This document shows, piece by piece, positions 53,538 through 63,144 of a DNA stretch of 64,000 bases. The notes under the pieces were generated by a model. The model had not been told where the DNA came from. It was given only the letters and a program-made list of their open reading frames with translations, and did no database searches. The position numbers and the translations under genes are program-made. Positions within the stretch are counted from its first letter, which is position 1, and each line of letters begins with the position of its first letter. The stretch spans positions 1,612,001 through 1,676,000 of the forward strand of contig CAWAJM010000001.1 in NCBI GenBank assembly GCA_963782445.1, read 5' to 3'. Source of the DNA: ZC4RG20 sp963782445. Its GTDB lineage: Bacteria > Pseudomonadota > Gammaproteobacteria > Steroidobacterales > Rariloculaceae.

Positions 53538-54851
53538 ATGGACGCATCCAAACGCAATTTGGTCTGCTTCGCGACGCTCGAGCTCGACACGGCCGAGCCC
53601 TGGACGCTCGAGAACTACCTCAAGGTCGGCGGCTACGAGGCCTGGTCGAAGGTGCTGGCCGGCGAGCTGGACCGCGGGGCGATCGTGGACATGCTCAAGG
53701 CGTCCGGGCTGCGCGGCCGCGGCGGCGCGGGGTTCCCGACGGGCCTCAAGCAGAGCTTCATGCCCGCCGGCGCGCCGGGCCAGAAGTACCTGGTCTGCAA
53801 CTCCGACGAGAGCGAGCCCGGCACGTGCCACGACCGCGACATCCTGCGCTACAACCCGCACTCGCTCATCGAAGGCATGGCCCTCTCGGCTTTCGGCATG
53901 GGCGCCACGGTCGGCTACAACTACATCCGCGGCGAATTCATGGCGGAGCCGATCCCGCGCTTCGAGCATGCGCTCCAGGAAGCCTACGCAGCGGGCTGGC
54001 TCGGTAAGAATATCAAAGGCTCCGGTATCGACTTCGACCTCTATACGTTCATGGGCGCGGGTGCCTACATCTGCGGCGAGGAGACGGCGCTGCTCGAGTC
54101 GCTCGAGGGCAAGCCCGGCCGGCCGCGCTTCAAGCCGCCGTTCCCGGCGCAATTCGGCGTTTACGGCAAGCCGACGACGATCAACAACACGCAGAGCCTC
54201 GCGTCGGTGCCGAGCATCATCCGCAAGGGCCCGCAGTGGTTCGCGGAGCTCGGCGTCAAGAACTCGGGCGGCACGGGGCTGTTTTCGGTGTCGGGTCACG
54301 TCGAAAAGCCGGGCAACTTCGAGCTGCCGCTCGGCATCCCCTTCAAGGAGCTGCTCGAGATCGCGGGCGGTGTGCGCGGCGGCCGCAAGCTCAAGGCCGT
54401 GATCCCCGGCGGCTCTTCGGTGCCCGTCGTGCCCGGCGAGATCATCATGGACGTGACGATGGACTACGACGCCCTCAGGGCCGTCGGCAGCAGCTTCGGC
54501 ACGGGCGCCGTCGTCGTCATGGACGAGACCACCTGCATGGTTCGCATGCTGCGGCGCATCGCTCGGTTCTACACGGCCGAGTCCTGCGGGCAGTGCACGC
54601 CGTGCCGGGAAGGCACGGGCTGGGTGCACCGCGTGCTCACGCGCATCATCGACGGCCAGGGCACCCAAACGGATCTCGATATGCTCGTCGACGTCGCCAA
54701 CAAGATAGAAGGGCATACGATCTGCGCGCTCGGCGACGCGGCCGCGTGGCCCGTGCAGAGCTTCCTGAAGCACTTCCGCCACGAGTTCGAGTACATGGTC
54801 GAACACGGCGGCCGCAGCATCGTCGAGACATCGAGGCCCGTGGCGGCGTAG
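53538..54851 (+). CDS. nuoF: NADH-quinone oxidoreductase subunit F
   Basis: A 437-aa flavoprotein that oxidises NADH. It has the Gly-rich NADH site (GLRGRGGAGFPTGLKQSF), the FMN site (YLVCNSDESEPGTCHDRDIL and AYICGEETALLESLEGKPGR), and the 4Fe-4S N3 ligands in ESCGQCTPCREGTGW plus a downstream Cys in HTICALGD. FMN splits the electron pair and passes single electrons to the iron-sulfur chain. It is followed by a 34-bp gap to nuoG. Confidence 0.97.
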   Translation: MDASKRNLVCFATLELDTAEPWTLENYLKVGGYEAWSKVLAGELDRGAIVDMLKASGLRGRGGAGFPTGLKQSFMPAGAPGQKYLVCNSDESEPGTCHDRDILRYNPHSLIEGMALSAFGMGATVGYNYIRGEFMAEPIPRFEHALQEAYAAGWLGKNIKGSGIDFDLYTFMGAGAYICGEETALLESLEGKPGRPRFKPPFPAQFGVYGKPTTINNTQSLASVPSIIRKGPQWFAELGVKNSGGTGLFSVSGHVEKPGNFELPLGIPFKELLEIAGGVRGGRKLKAVIPGGSSVPVVPGEIIMDVTMDYDALRAVGSSFGTGAVVVMDETTCMVRMLRRIARFYTAESCGQCTPCREGTGWVHRVLTRIIDGQGTQTDLDMLVDVANKIEGHTICALGDAAAWPVQSFLKHFRHEFEYMVEHGGRSIVETSRPVAA

Positions 54852-54885
54852 CCGCGGCAGGATCGAGAGGACAGCCGCAAGCGAT

Positions 54886-57105
54886 ATGGACGACAACACT
54901 GTCACGATCGAAGTCAACGGCGTGCCCGTGAAGGCGCGCAAGGGCCAGATGCTGATCGAGGTGACCGATCAGAACAACGTCTACGTGCCCCGCTTCTGCT
55001 ACCACGACAAGCTCAGCGTCGCCGCCAACTGCAGGATGTGCCTCGTCGAGGTCGAGAAGGCGCCGAAGCCGCTGCCGGCCTGCGCGACGCCGGTCGCCGA
55101 GGGCATGAAAGTATTTACGCGCTCGCACCGGGCGATCTCGGCGCAGAAGGCGACGATGGAATTCCTGCTCATCAATCATCCGCTCGACTGCCCCATCTGC
55201 GACCAGGGCGGCGAGTGCGAGCTGCAGGATCTCGCGCTCGGCTTCGGGCGCGGCGTCTCGCGTTACACCGAGCGCAAGCGCGTCGTGAAGGACCAGAACT
55301 TGGGTCCGCTGGTCTCGACGGACATGACGCGCTGCATCCAATGCACGCGCTGCGTGCGCTTCGGCGCGGAGATTCAGGGCGTCCAGGAGCTCGGTACGAT
55401 CGGCCGCAGCGAGAACATGCGCATCAGCACGTATGTCGAACACGCGGTGCAGCACGAGCTCTCGGGCAACATCATCGATCTGTGCCCGGTCGGGGCGCTG
55501 AACAACAAGCCCTACCGTTACAGCGCGCGCGCCTGGGAAATGGTCTCGAAGCCGCTCGTCGGTCCCCACGACTGCGCGGGCTCGAACCTGTTCGGTCACG
55601 TGCTGCGCGGGCGCCTGATGCGCGCCGTGCCGCGCGACAACGAGCTGATCAACGAGACGTGGCTCGCGGACCGCGACCGCTTCAGCTGCCACGGCGTTTA
55701 CAGCGACGACCGGCTGCGCGCGCCCATGCTCAAGATCGACCAGGAGTGGACCGAGGTCGGCTGGCAGGAGGCGCTCGAGGCCGTCTGCCGCGAGCTCAAG
55801 CAGGCCGCGGCCGACGAAGGCGATGCGCTCGGCGTGCTGGCCTCGCCCAACGCGACGCTCGAGGAGATGTATCTGCTCGGCCGCATCGCTCGCCAGCTCG
55901 GCACGCGCAACGTCGATCACCGGCTACGCCGCCGCGACTTCCGCGACCAGGCCGCCGATCCGCTGTTCCCGTGGCTCGGCTGCAGTATCGCCGAGCTCGA
56001 GCAACAGCAGGCCATTCTCGTCGTCGGTTCGAATCTGCGTATGGAAGTGCCGATCTTCGCCCACCGCGTGCGCAAGGCCGCGCTCGCAGGCGCCGAGGTC
56101 GGCTTCGTGAATCCCGTCGATTACACGTATTACTTCCAGCGCCACTTCGTCGACGCGCCGCTCGACCGCATGACGGCCGTCCTCGCCGCCGTCGTCAAGG
56201 CCGCGGCCGAGGAGGCCGGTCGGCCCGTGCCCGAGGCTGCCGCGGACGCCGCGGGCGAGGTCGAGGTGCAGGAAATCCACCGCGCGGCGGCGCGCAGCCT
56301 CATGAACAAAGAACGGGCCCTGGTCCTGCTCGGCCACATCGCCGAGCGGCATCCACAGTTCTCCGATCTGCGCGCGCTGGCCGCGGCGTTGGCGAAGCTC
56401 ACGGGCGCCGGGCTCGGTTATCTCGCAGAGGGCGCGAACGGCGCCGGTGCCGCGTTGACCGGCCTGCTGCCGCATCGCGCGGCCGGCGGCACCGAGCTCG
56501 AGGACGCGGGGCTGGACGTGCAAGCCATGATCAGCTCCCCGCGCAAGGCCTACGTTCTGTTCGGGCTCGAGCCCAAGGCCGATATCGCTCAAGGCGAGCT
56601 CGCCGAGCAGGCGCTGAAGTCGGCCGACGCCGTCGTGAGCTTCACGTCCTACGTGACGCCCGAGCTTCTCGAGCTCAGCACCGTGCTGCTGCCGATCGGG
56701 ACTTTCGCCGAGACGGACGGCACGTTCGTGAACGCAGAGGGCCGCTGGCAGAGCTTCGAGGCCGCGGCCGATGCCGTCGGCGCCTCGCGGCCGGGCTGGC
56801 GCGTGCTGCGCGTGCTCGCGAACCTGCTCGGCGTCGAGAACGCCGAATACCGCGACTGTCGGGAGATCAGGGACGCGGCGGCCGAGGCGCTGCGCGGTCT
56901 CGAGCCGGACAACGAATATCGCGGGCAGTTCGAGGCCGACCACGAGGACGAGACGGAGCACGTCGAGCTCGAGCAGGTCGACGTGCCGATCTACGCGGTC
57001 GACCCCCTCGTGCGGCGGTCGCTGCCGCTGCAGCTCACGGTTTTGGCGGCCGGCGCGGCGGCCGACTCCGAGGAACACGAAGAAGCGATGCAGAGCGCCG
57101 GATGA
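54886..57105 (+). CDS. nuoG: NADH-quinone oxidoreductase subunit G
   Basis: A 739-aa subunit. The N-terminal ferredoxin domain has the N1b ligands (FCYHDKLSVAANCRMCLVEV and LPACATPV), the N4/N5 region (DCPICDQGGECELQDLALGF with His) and CIQCTRCVRFGAEIQGVQEL, then LCPVGAL. The C-terminal two thirds is a degenerate molybdopterin-oxidoreductase fold with no cofactor. The acidic C-terminus (EADHEDETEHVELEQ) is followed by a short tail. The extra N7 motif of E. coli is not evident, but this should be confirmed by alignment. It overlaps nuoH by 4 bp. Confidence 0.95.
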   Translation: MDDNTVTIEVNGVPVKARKGQMLIEVTDQNNVYVPRFCYHDKLSVAANCRMCLVEVEKAPKPLPACATPVAEGMKVFTRSHRAISAQKATMEFLLINHPLDCPICDQGGECELQDLALGFGRGVSRYTERKRVVKDQNLGPLVSTDMTRCIQCTRCVRFGAEIQGVQELGTIGRSENMRISTYVEHAVQHELSGNIIDLCPVGALNNKPYRYSARAWEMVSKPLVGPHDCAGSNLFGHVLRGRLMRAVPRDNELINETWLADRDRFSCHGVYSDDRLRAPMLKIDQEWTEVGWQEALEAVCRELKQAAADEGDALGVLASPNATLEEMYLLGRIARQLGTRNVDHRLRRRDFRDQAADPLFPWLGCSIAELEQQQAILVVGSNLRMEVPIFAHRVRKAALAGAEVGFVNPVDYTYYFQRHFVDAPLDRMTAVLAAVVKAAAEEAGRPVPEAAADAAGEVEVQEIHRAAARSLMNKERALVLLGHIAERHPQFSDLRALAAALAKLTGAGLGYLAEGANGAGAALTGLLPHRAAGGTELEDAGLDVQAMISSPRKAYVLFGLEPKADIAQGELAEQALKSADAVVSFTSYVTPELLELSTVLLPIGTFAETDGTFVNAEGRWQSFEAAADAVGASRPGWRVLRVLANLLGVENAEYRDCREIRDAAAEALRGLEPDNEYRGQFEADHEDETEHVELEQVDVPIYAVDPLVRRSLPLQLTVLAAGAAADSEEHEEAMQSAG

Positions 57106-58178
57106 ACACGCTAGTCTTACACGTGCAGGACTATTGGAGCCTAATGCCCGAATTCTGGCGGGCCCTGATCCTCGACCTCGTCAGGATCGTCGTCGTGCTC
57201 GTGCCGCTGATTCTCGGCGTCGCCTACTTCACGTATTTCGAGCGCAAGATCCTCGGCTGGATCCAGAATCGGCTCGGCCCGAACCGCGTCGGCTACCTCG
57301 GGCTGCTGCAGCCGTTCGCGGACCTCGGCAAGATGCTGCTCAAGGAAGTCGTGATCCCGAGCCGCGCGAACAAGCTGCTGTTCCTGATCGCGCCGCTGCT
57401 GTCGCTGATTCCCGCGCTGGCCGTATGGGCCGTCGTGCCGTTCACGCCGCACTTCGTCATCGCGAACATCGACGCGGGGCTGCTCTATGTGCTTGCGCTC
57501 ACGTCCTTCGGCGTCTACGGCGTGATCCTCGCCGGCTGGGCCGCGAACTCGAAGTACGCGTTCCTCGGCGCCATGCGCTCGGCCGCGCAGATCGTGGCCT
57601 ACGAAATCGCCATGGGTTTCGCGCTCGTCGGCGTGGTCATGGCGGGCGGCAGCCTTAATCTCGGCCGTATCGTCGAGGCGCAGCAGGGGAACGTGTTCAC
57701 CTGGTTCTGGCTGCCGCTGTTTCCGCTGCTCGTCGTCTACTTCATCTCCGGCGTCGCCGAGACGAACCGCGCGCCCTTCGACGTGGCGGAGGGCGAGTCC
57801 GAGATCGTGGCCGGATTCCACGTGGAATATTCCGGTATTGGCTTCGGCCTGTTCTTCCTGGCCGAATACGCGAACATGATCCTCATCACGGTGCTGACCA
57901 CCGTGTTCTTCTTCGGCGGCTGGCTGAGCCCTTTCGGCGGCATCCCGGGCCTCGAGCATTTTTGGATCGCCGCGCCCAGCATCGGTTGGCTGCTGCTCAA
58001 GATGGTCTTCTTCATGTTCTGCTTCCTGTGGTTCCGGGCAACGTTCCCGCGTTACCGCTACGACCAGATCATGCGCCTCGGCTGGAAGGTGTTCATTCCC
58101 GTCACGATCGTCTGGATCGCCGTGGAAGGGATCCTGGCGGCCGCGCACGTGGGGCCGTGGCACCTGCCGGCCGCGTGA
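57102..58178 (+). CDS. nuoH: NADH-quinone oxidoreductase subunit H
   Basis: A 358-aa membrane subunit with eight or nine helices. It has YFTYFERKILGWIQNRLGPN, RSAAQIVAYEIAMGFALVGV and the acidic loop AETNRAPFDVAEGESEIVAG FHVEYSG that lines the quinone entrance. It links the peripheral arm to the proton pumps. ATG 57102 lies in the nuoG stop (ATGA). AGGAGG for nuoI begins right at its stop. Confidence 0.96.
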   Translation: MNTLVLHVQDYWSLMPEFWRALILDLVRIVVVLVPLILGVAYFTYFERKILGWIQNRLGPNRVGYLGLLQPFADLGKMLLKEVVIPSRANKLLFLIAPLLSLIPALAVWAVVPFTPHFVIANIDAGLLYVLALTSFGVYGVILAGWAANSKYAFLGAMRSAAQIVAYEIAMGFALVGVVMAGGSLNLGRIVEAQQGNVFTWFWLPLFPLLVVYFISGVAETNRAPFDVAEGESEIVAGFHVEYSGIGFGLFFLAEYANMILITVLTTVFFFGGWLSPFGGIPGLEHFWIAAPSIGWLLLKMVFFMFCFLWFRATFPRYRYDQIMRLGWKVFIPVTIVWIAVEGILAAAHVGPWHLPAA

Positions 58179-58188
58179 GGAGGGAAAG

Positions 58189-58668
58189 TTGTTGAATCCC
58201 GTCAAAACATTCTTGATGCCGGAGCTCCTGAAGGGGTTGCGGCTCACGTTCAAGAACCTGTTTGTCCGTAAGGTCACGGTTCGGTACCCGGAGGAGAAGA
58301 CGCCGCAGTCGCCGCGCTTCCGCGGTCTGCATGCCCTCCGGCGCTATCCGAACGGTCAGGAGCGCTGCATCGCCTGCAAGCTCTGCGAGGCCGTGTGCCC
58401 CGCGCTCGCGATCACGATAGAGTCGGGCGTCGGCGAGGACGGCACACGCCGCACGACGCGCTACGACATCGACCTTTTCAAATGCATCTACTGCGGGTTC
58501 TGCGAGGAAGCCTGTCCCGTCGACGCCATCGTCGAGACGCGGATCCACGAGTACCACATGGAGAACCGCGGCGAGAACATCATGACGAAGGACAAGCTGC
58601 TCGCGGTCGGCGACAAGTACGAGGCCATGATCGCCGCGGACAAGGCGGCGGACGCCGGCTACAGGTAA
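58189..58668 (+). CDS. nuoI: NADH-quinone oxidoreductase subunit I
   Basis: A 159-aa ferredoxin-type subunit with two 4Fe-4S clusters, N6a and N6b: RCIACKLCEAVCPALAITIE and KCIYCGFCEEACPVDAIVET. It relays electrons from NuoG to NuoB. It begins with TTG at 58189 or 58192; the second has the better distance (about 9 bases) from AGGAGG at 58177-58182. The N-terminal helix lies along the membrane (FLMPELLKGLRLTFKNLF). Confidence 0.96.
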   Translation: MLNPVKTFLMPELLKGLRLTFKNLFVRKVTVRYPEEKTPQSPRFRGLHALRRYPNGQERCIACKLCEAVCPALAITIESGVGEDGTRRTTRYDIDLFKCIYCGFCEEACPVDAIVETRIHEYHMENRGENIMTKDKLLAVGDKYEAMIAADKAADAGYR

Positions 58669-58679
58669 GGGACGGCAGC

Positions 58680-59354
58680 ATGCTCACTTCGGTCCTGTTC
58701 TACGTCTTCGCGACCATCCTCGTGCTGGCCGCCGTCGGCGTCATCACGGCGCGCAACCCCGTTCACGCGGCGCTGTTTCTCGTGTTCGCTTTCATGCAGA
58801 GCGCCGTGCTCTGGATTCTGCTCGAGGCCGAGTTCCTGGGAATCGTGCTCGTGCTCGTCTATGTCGGCGCCGTCATGGTGCTGTTCCTGTTCGTCGTCAT
58901 GATGCTCGACATCAACATCGAGCAGATTCGCAGCGGCTTCACGCGCTACATGCCGCTCGGCATCCTCGTGGCCCTCGCGGTCGTCTTCGAGATCGCGAAC
59001 GTCGTCTGGTTCAGGAGCCAGGGGCTGCCGTTCGTGACGGTGCCGAAGCCGACGCCGCCGGGCTACAGCAACACGCAGGCGCTCGGCACGGTGCTCTATA
59101 CGCAGCACGTCTTCGCCTTCGAGGTCGCGGCCGTGCTGCTGCTGCTCGCCATCGTCGCCGCCATCACGCTGACGATGCGCAAGCGCCCGGGGCTCAAGGC
59201 CCAGGACGTCGCGCGCCAGGTCGCCGTGCGCCGCGAGGACCGGGTGCGCGTCATGAAGCTCGAGTCGTACCGCGAGCCGGCGGAGGAGGCCGAGGCGCCC
59301 GCCGCGGCCCCCGCGCCTGCCGAGGCCGCGCTCGAGCCCGCGGAGGAGGACTGA
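58680..59354 (+). CDS. nuoJ: NADH-quinone oxidoreductase subunit J
   Basis: A 224-aa membrane subunit with five helices: VITARNPVHAALFLVFAFMQ then LLEAEFLGIVLVLVYVGAVM and VLFLFVVMMLDINIEQI, the helix with the pi-bulge needed for coupling. After the last helix is a charged tail (about residues 170-224) that ends in an Ala/Glu-rich stretch, longer than in E. coli. It lies 11 bp after nuoI and 3 bp before nuoK. Confidence 0.95.
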   Translation: MLTSVLFYVFATILVLAAVGVITARNPVHAALFLVFAFMQSAVLWILLEAEFLGIVLVLVYVGAVMVLFLFVVMMLDINIEQIRSGFTRYMPLGILVALAVVFEIANVVWFRSQGLPFVTVPKPTPPGYSNTQALGTVLYTQHVFAFEVAAVLLLLAIVAAITLTMRKRPGLKAQDVARQVAVRREDRVRVMKLESYREPAEEAEAPAAAPAPAEAALEPAEED

Positions 59355-59357
59355 GCC

Positions 59358-59663
59358 ATGGTCACGATCGCCCACTATCTCGTGCTCGCCGGCATCTTGT
59401 TCAGCCTCAGCGTCGCGGGCATCTTCCTGAACCGCAAGAACGTGATTCTGCTGCTCATGTGCATCGAGCTCATGCTGCTCGCCGTGAACTTCAACTTCAT
59501 CGCGTTCTCGCGCATGTGGGGCGACACGCTCGGGCAGATTTTCGTGTTTTTCATTCTCACGGTGGCCGCTGCCGAGGCGGCCATCGGGCTCGCAATCCTC
59601 GTCGTGCTGTTTCGCAATCGGCAGAGCATCGACGTCGACGAACTTGATCATTTGAAGGGGTAG
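59358..59663 (+). CDS. nuoK: NADH-quinone oxidoreductase subunit K
   Basis: A 101-aa subunit with three helices, related to MrpC antiporter subunits. It has the conserved glutamates in LLLMCIELMLLAVNFNFIAF and in TVAAAEAAIGLAILVVLFRN. They form part of the central proton path near NuoH. It lies in the operon, 3 bp after nuoJ and 2 bp before nuoL. Confidence 0.96.
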   Translation: MVTIAHYLVLAGILFSLSVAGIFLNRKNVILLLMCIELMLLAVNFNFIAFSRMWGDTLGQIFVFFILTVAAAEAAIGLAILVVLFRNRQSIDVDELDHLKG

Positions 59664-59665
59664 GC

Positions 59666-61621
59666 GTGGAGTCGGTCTACTTAAGCATCGTCCTGGCGCC
59701 GCTCGCGGCGGCGGTCATCGCGGGCCTGTTCGGCGGCAGGATCGGCCGCGCCGGCGCGCATTGGGTCACGATCCTCGGGGTCGCGATCTCGTTCGCGCTT
59801 TCGCTCTACGTCCTGAAGGGCGTTGTCTTCGACGGCGTGCCGACGTTCAACCGGACGATCTACAGTTGGGCGCAGGTCGGGGGGCTGAACTTCCAGATCG
59901 GCTTTCTCGTCGATCACCTGACGGCGATCATGATCACGGTCGTCACGTTCGTTTCGCTGGCCGTGCACGTCTACACGGTCGGCTACATGCACGACGACCC
60001 GGGCTACACGCGGTTCTTCAGCTACATCTCGCTGTTCACGTTCGCGATGCTCATGCTCGTGATGGCGAACAACTTCCTGCAGCTGTTCTTCGGCTGGGAG
60101 GCCGTGGGACTCGTCTCGTACCTGCTCATCGGCTTCTGGTTCACGCGGCCGAGCGCGATCTTCGCGAACATGAAGGCCTTCCTCGTGAACCGAGTCGGCG
60201 ACTTCGGCTTCCTGCTCGGGATCGCGGCCGTCGTCTACTACACCGGCTCGCTCGATTACACGGCCGCTTTCGGGCAGGCGGCGACGCTGCAGACGCAGAC
60301 GATCCACGTGATCGGTCCCGCGTGGTCCGCGGTCTCGCTGATCTGCATTTGTCTGTTCGTCGGCGCCATGGGCAAGTCGGCCCAGGTTCCTCTGCACGTC
60401 TGGCTGCCGGACTCGATGGAAGGCCCGACGCCGATCTCCGCCCTGATCCATGCCGCGACGATGGTCACGGCCGGCATCTTCATGGTCGCGCGCATGTCGC
60501 CGCTGTTCGAGTACTCGGAGACGGCGCTCAGCGTCGTGCTCGTGATCGGCGCGACGACGGCCTTCTTCATGGGCATCCTCGGCGTGGTGCAGCAGGACAT
60601 CAAGCGCGTGATCGCGTACTCGACTCTGTCCCAGCTCGGCTACATGACGGTGGGCCTCGGCGCCTCGGCCTATGCCGGCGCGATCTTCCACCTCATGACG
60701 CATGCGTTCTTCAAGGCGCTGCTGTTCCTCGCCGCGGGGTCGGTCATCATCGCGATGCACCACGAGCAGGACATTCGCAAGATGGGCGGGCTGTACAAGT
60801 ATCTGCCCATCACCTACATCACGTTCCTGATCGGCACGCTCGCGCTCATCGGCTTTCCGGGCTTTTCGGGCTTTTTCTCGAAGGACGCGCTCATCGAGGC
60901 CGTCGGCATGTCGCATCTGCCGGGGGCGGGCTATGCGTATTGGTGCGTTCTGCTGGGCGTCTTTGTGACCTCGCTCTACAGCTTCCGGCTGCTGTTCGTC
61001 GTGTTCCACGGGGAAGAGCGCATGGACGCCCATACGAAGGAGCACCTGCACGAGACGCCGGCCGTCGTCACGGGGCCGCTCATCGCGCTGGCGATTCCGT
61101 CCGTGCTCGTCGGCTGGTTCGCGATCAAGCCCCTGTTGTTCGGCGGGTTCTTCGACGGCGCGATCTTCGTGCGCGAGCAGCACAACGTGCTGGGCGAACT
61201 CGGCGGAGAGTTCCACGGCTCCACGGGCTTCGTGCTGCAGGCCTTCACGCATTCGATCGCGTTCTATCTCGCGTTGGCCGCGTTCGTCGTGGCTTGGTTC
61301 TGCTACTACAAGCGCCGCGAGATTCCGGGGCAGATCCTCGGGCACATCCAGGCGTTCTACCAGTTGCTCGTGAATAAGTTCTACTTCGATTGGTTCAACG
61401 AGAACGTGCTCGCGCGCGGGGCGCGCGGCATGGGACAGGTGCTGTGGCGCGTCGGCGATCAGACGGTCATCGACGGGGCCGTCGTCAACGGCAGCGCGCG
61501 GGCCGTCGTGGCCATCTCGCGCGCCGCGCGGGGCCTGCAGTCCGGCTACCTGTATCACTACGCCTTCGCGATGGTCATCGGGCTCGCCGTGCTGATCGGC
61601 TGGTTCGTGATCTGGAGCTGA
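59666..61621 (+). CDS. nuoL: NADH-quinone oxidoreductase subunit L
   Basis: A 651-aa antiporter-like proton pump at the distal end of the membrane arm. It has LQLFFGWEAVGLVSYLLIGF (key Glu), LPDSMEGPTPISALIHAATM with Lys/His residues in the following helices, and VIAYSTLSQLGYMTVGLGAS. The long C-terminal lateral helix precedes the last transmembrane helix (AMVIGLAVLIGWFVIW). GTG start. It is 4 bp before nuoM. Confidence 0.97.
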   Translation: MESVYLSIVLAPLAAAVIAGLFGGRIGRAGAHWVTILGVAISFALSLYVLKGVVFDGVPTFNRTIYSWAQVGGLNFQIGFLVDHLTAIMITVVTFVSLAVHVYTVGYMHDDPGYTRFFSYISLFTFAMLMLVMANNFLQLFFGWEAVGLVSYLLIGFWFTRPSAIFANMKAFLVNRVGDFGFLLGIAAVVYYTGSLDYTAAFGQAATLQTQTIHVIGPAWSAVSLICICLFVGAMGKSAQVPLHVWLPDSMEGPTPISALIHAATMVTAGIFMVARMSPLFEYSETALSVVLVIGATTAFFMGILGVVQQDIKRVIAYSTLSQLGYMTVGLGASAYAGAIFHLMTHAFFKALLFLAAGSVIIAMHHEQDIRKMGGLYKYLPITYITFLIGTLALIGFPGFSGFFSKDALIEAVGMSHLPGAGYAYWCVLLGVFVTSLYSFRLLFVVFHGEERMDAHTKEHLHETPAVVTGPLIALAIPSVLVGWFAIKPLLFGGFFDGAIFVREQHNVLGELGGEFHGSTGFVLQAFTHSIAFYLALAAFVVAWFCYYKRREIPGQILGHIQAFYQLLVNKFYFDWFNENVLARGARGMGQVLWRVGDQTVIDGAVVNGSARAVVAISRAARGLQSGYLYHYAFAMVIGLAVLIGWFVIWS

Positions 61622-61625
61622 TCGA

Positions 61626-63131
61626 ATGAATTTCCCCATCCTGAGTGTCCTGATCTGGCTGCCGATCTTCGGCGGCGTCGCCGTGCTCGCGCTGGGCTCC
61701 GAGCGCGCCAAGCTCGGCAAGATCGTGGCCCTTGCAGTCACGGCCGCGACCTTCGTCATCAGCATTCCGCTCTATACGAGCTTCGACCCGACGACGGCCA
61801 ACATGCAGTTCGTTGAGATGGTGCCGTGGATTCGGCGGTTCTCGGCGTTCTACTACTTGGGTGTGGACGGCATCTCGATGCCGCTCATCATCCTGACGAC
61901 GTTTCTGACGCCGCTCGTCGTCATCGCGGGTTGGGAGGTCATCAAGGTCCGCCCTGTGCAGTATTTCGCCGCATTCCTGCTGCTCGAGGGCTTCATGGTC
62001 GGCGTCTTCGCGTCCGTCGACGCGTTGCTGTTCTACGTATTCTGGGAGGCCATGCTCGTGCCGATGTTCCTGATCATCGGCATCTGGGGCGGCGAGCGGC
62101 GCGTCTACGCGACCGTGAAGTTTTTCCTCTACACGTTTCTGGGCTCCGTCTTCATGCTGGTCGCGCTGATTTACCTGTACACGAAGGCCGGCAGCTACTC
62201 GATTCTCGCATTCCAGAGCCTGCCGCTCGGCATGACGCCGCAGGTCCTGATCTTCTTCGCATTCCTCATCGCGTTTGCCGTCAAGGTGCCCATGTGGCCC
62301 GTGCACACGTGGCTGCCGGACGCGCATGTCGAGGCGCCGACCGGCGGCTCCGTGATCCTGGCCGCGATCCTGCTAAAGATGGGCGGCTACGGTTTCGTGC
62401 GCTTTAGCCTGCCGATCGCGCCCGACGCGAGTCAGCACCTGGCCTGGCTCATGATCGGGCTCTCGCTGATCGCGATCGTCTACGTCGCGTTCGTCGCGCT
62501 CGTGCAGAAAGATATGAAGAAGCTCATTGCGTACTCGTCGATCGCGCACATGGGCTTCGTGACGCTCGGCTTCTTCGTGATCTTCGGCGCCTCGGTGCTC
62601 GGGCACACCGACGGCGCTCGGCTCGCCCTGCAGGGCGGCATGATGCAGATGCTCTCGCACGGACTGATTTCGGGCGCCATGTTCCTGTGCGTGGGCGTCA
62701 TGTACGACCGGCTGCACACCCGCGAGATCGACGCCTACGGCGGCGTCGTGAATACGATGCCGAAGTTCGCGGTGTTCATGGTGCTGTTCGCCATGGCGAA
62801 CGCGGGGCTGCCGGGCACGTCCGGGTTCGTCGGCGAGTTCTTCGTGATCCTCGGCAGTTTCCAGGCCAATTTCTGGCTTGCGTTCTTCGCCGCCACGACG
62901 CTCGTGCTCGGCGCCGCCTACACGCTGTGGCTCGTCAAGCGCGTGATCTTCGGCGAGGTCGGCAACTCGGGCGTGGCTGCGCTCAAGGATGTCGGCAAGC
63001 GCGAGTTCTTCATGCTGGCCGTGCTGGCCGCTGCCGTGCTGCTCGTCGGCGTCTGGCCGAAGCCGCTCGTCGGCGCCATGGACCAGACGCTGGGACACCT
63101 ATTGACGCACGTCATGCAGTCGAAGCTTTGA
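61626..63131 (+). CDS. nuoM: NADH-quinone oxidoreductase subunit M
   Basis: A 501-aa antiporter-like proton pump. It has ALLFYVFWEAMLVPMFLIIG (key Glu), WPVHTWLPDAHVEAPTGGSV, KLIAYSSIAHMGFVTLGFFV and GLPGTSGFVGEFFVILGSF. About fourteen helices are expected. It is homologous to NuoL and NuoN. It is followed by nuoN after 13 bp. Confidence 0.97.
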   Translation: MNFPILSVLIWLPIFGGVAVLALGSERAKLGKIVALAVTAATFVISIPLYTSFDPTTANMQFVEMVPWIRRFSAFYYLGVDGISMPLIILTTFLTPLVVIAGWEVIKVRPVQYFAAFLLLEGFMVGVFASVDALLFYVFWEAMLVPMFLIIGIWGGERRVYATVKFFLYTFLGSVFMLVALIYLYTKAGSYSILAFQSLPLGMTPQVLIFFAFLIAFAVKVPMWPVHTWLPDAHVEAPTGGSVILAAILLKMGGYGFVRFSLPIAPDASQHLAWLMIGLSLIAIVYVAFVALVQKDMKKLIAYSSIAHMGFVTLGFFVIFGASVLGHTDGARLALQGGMMQMLSHGLISGAMFLCVGVMYDRLHTREIDAYGGVVNTMPKFAVFMVLFAMANAGLPGTSGFVGEFFVILGSFQANFWLAFFAATTLVLGAAYTLWLVKRVIFGEVGNSGVAALKDVGKREFFMLAVLAAAVLLVGVWPKPLVGAMDQTLGHLLTHVMQSKL

Positions 63132-63144
63132 GAGACGCTATCCG

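Noticed and set aside
52875..54941. Long minus-strand open frame (688 codons) opposite nuoE-nuoF
   Set aside because: Antisense shadow; composition bias only.
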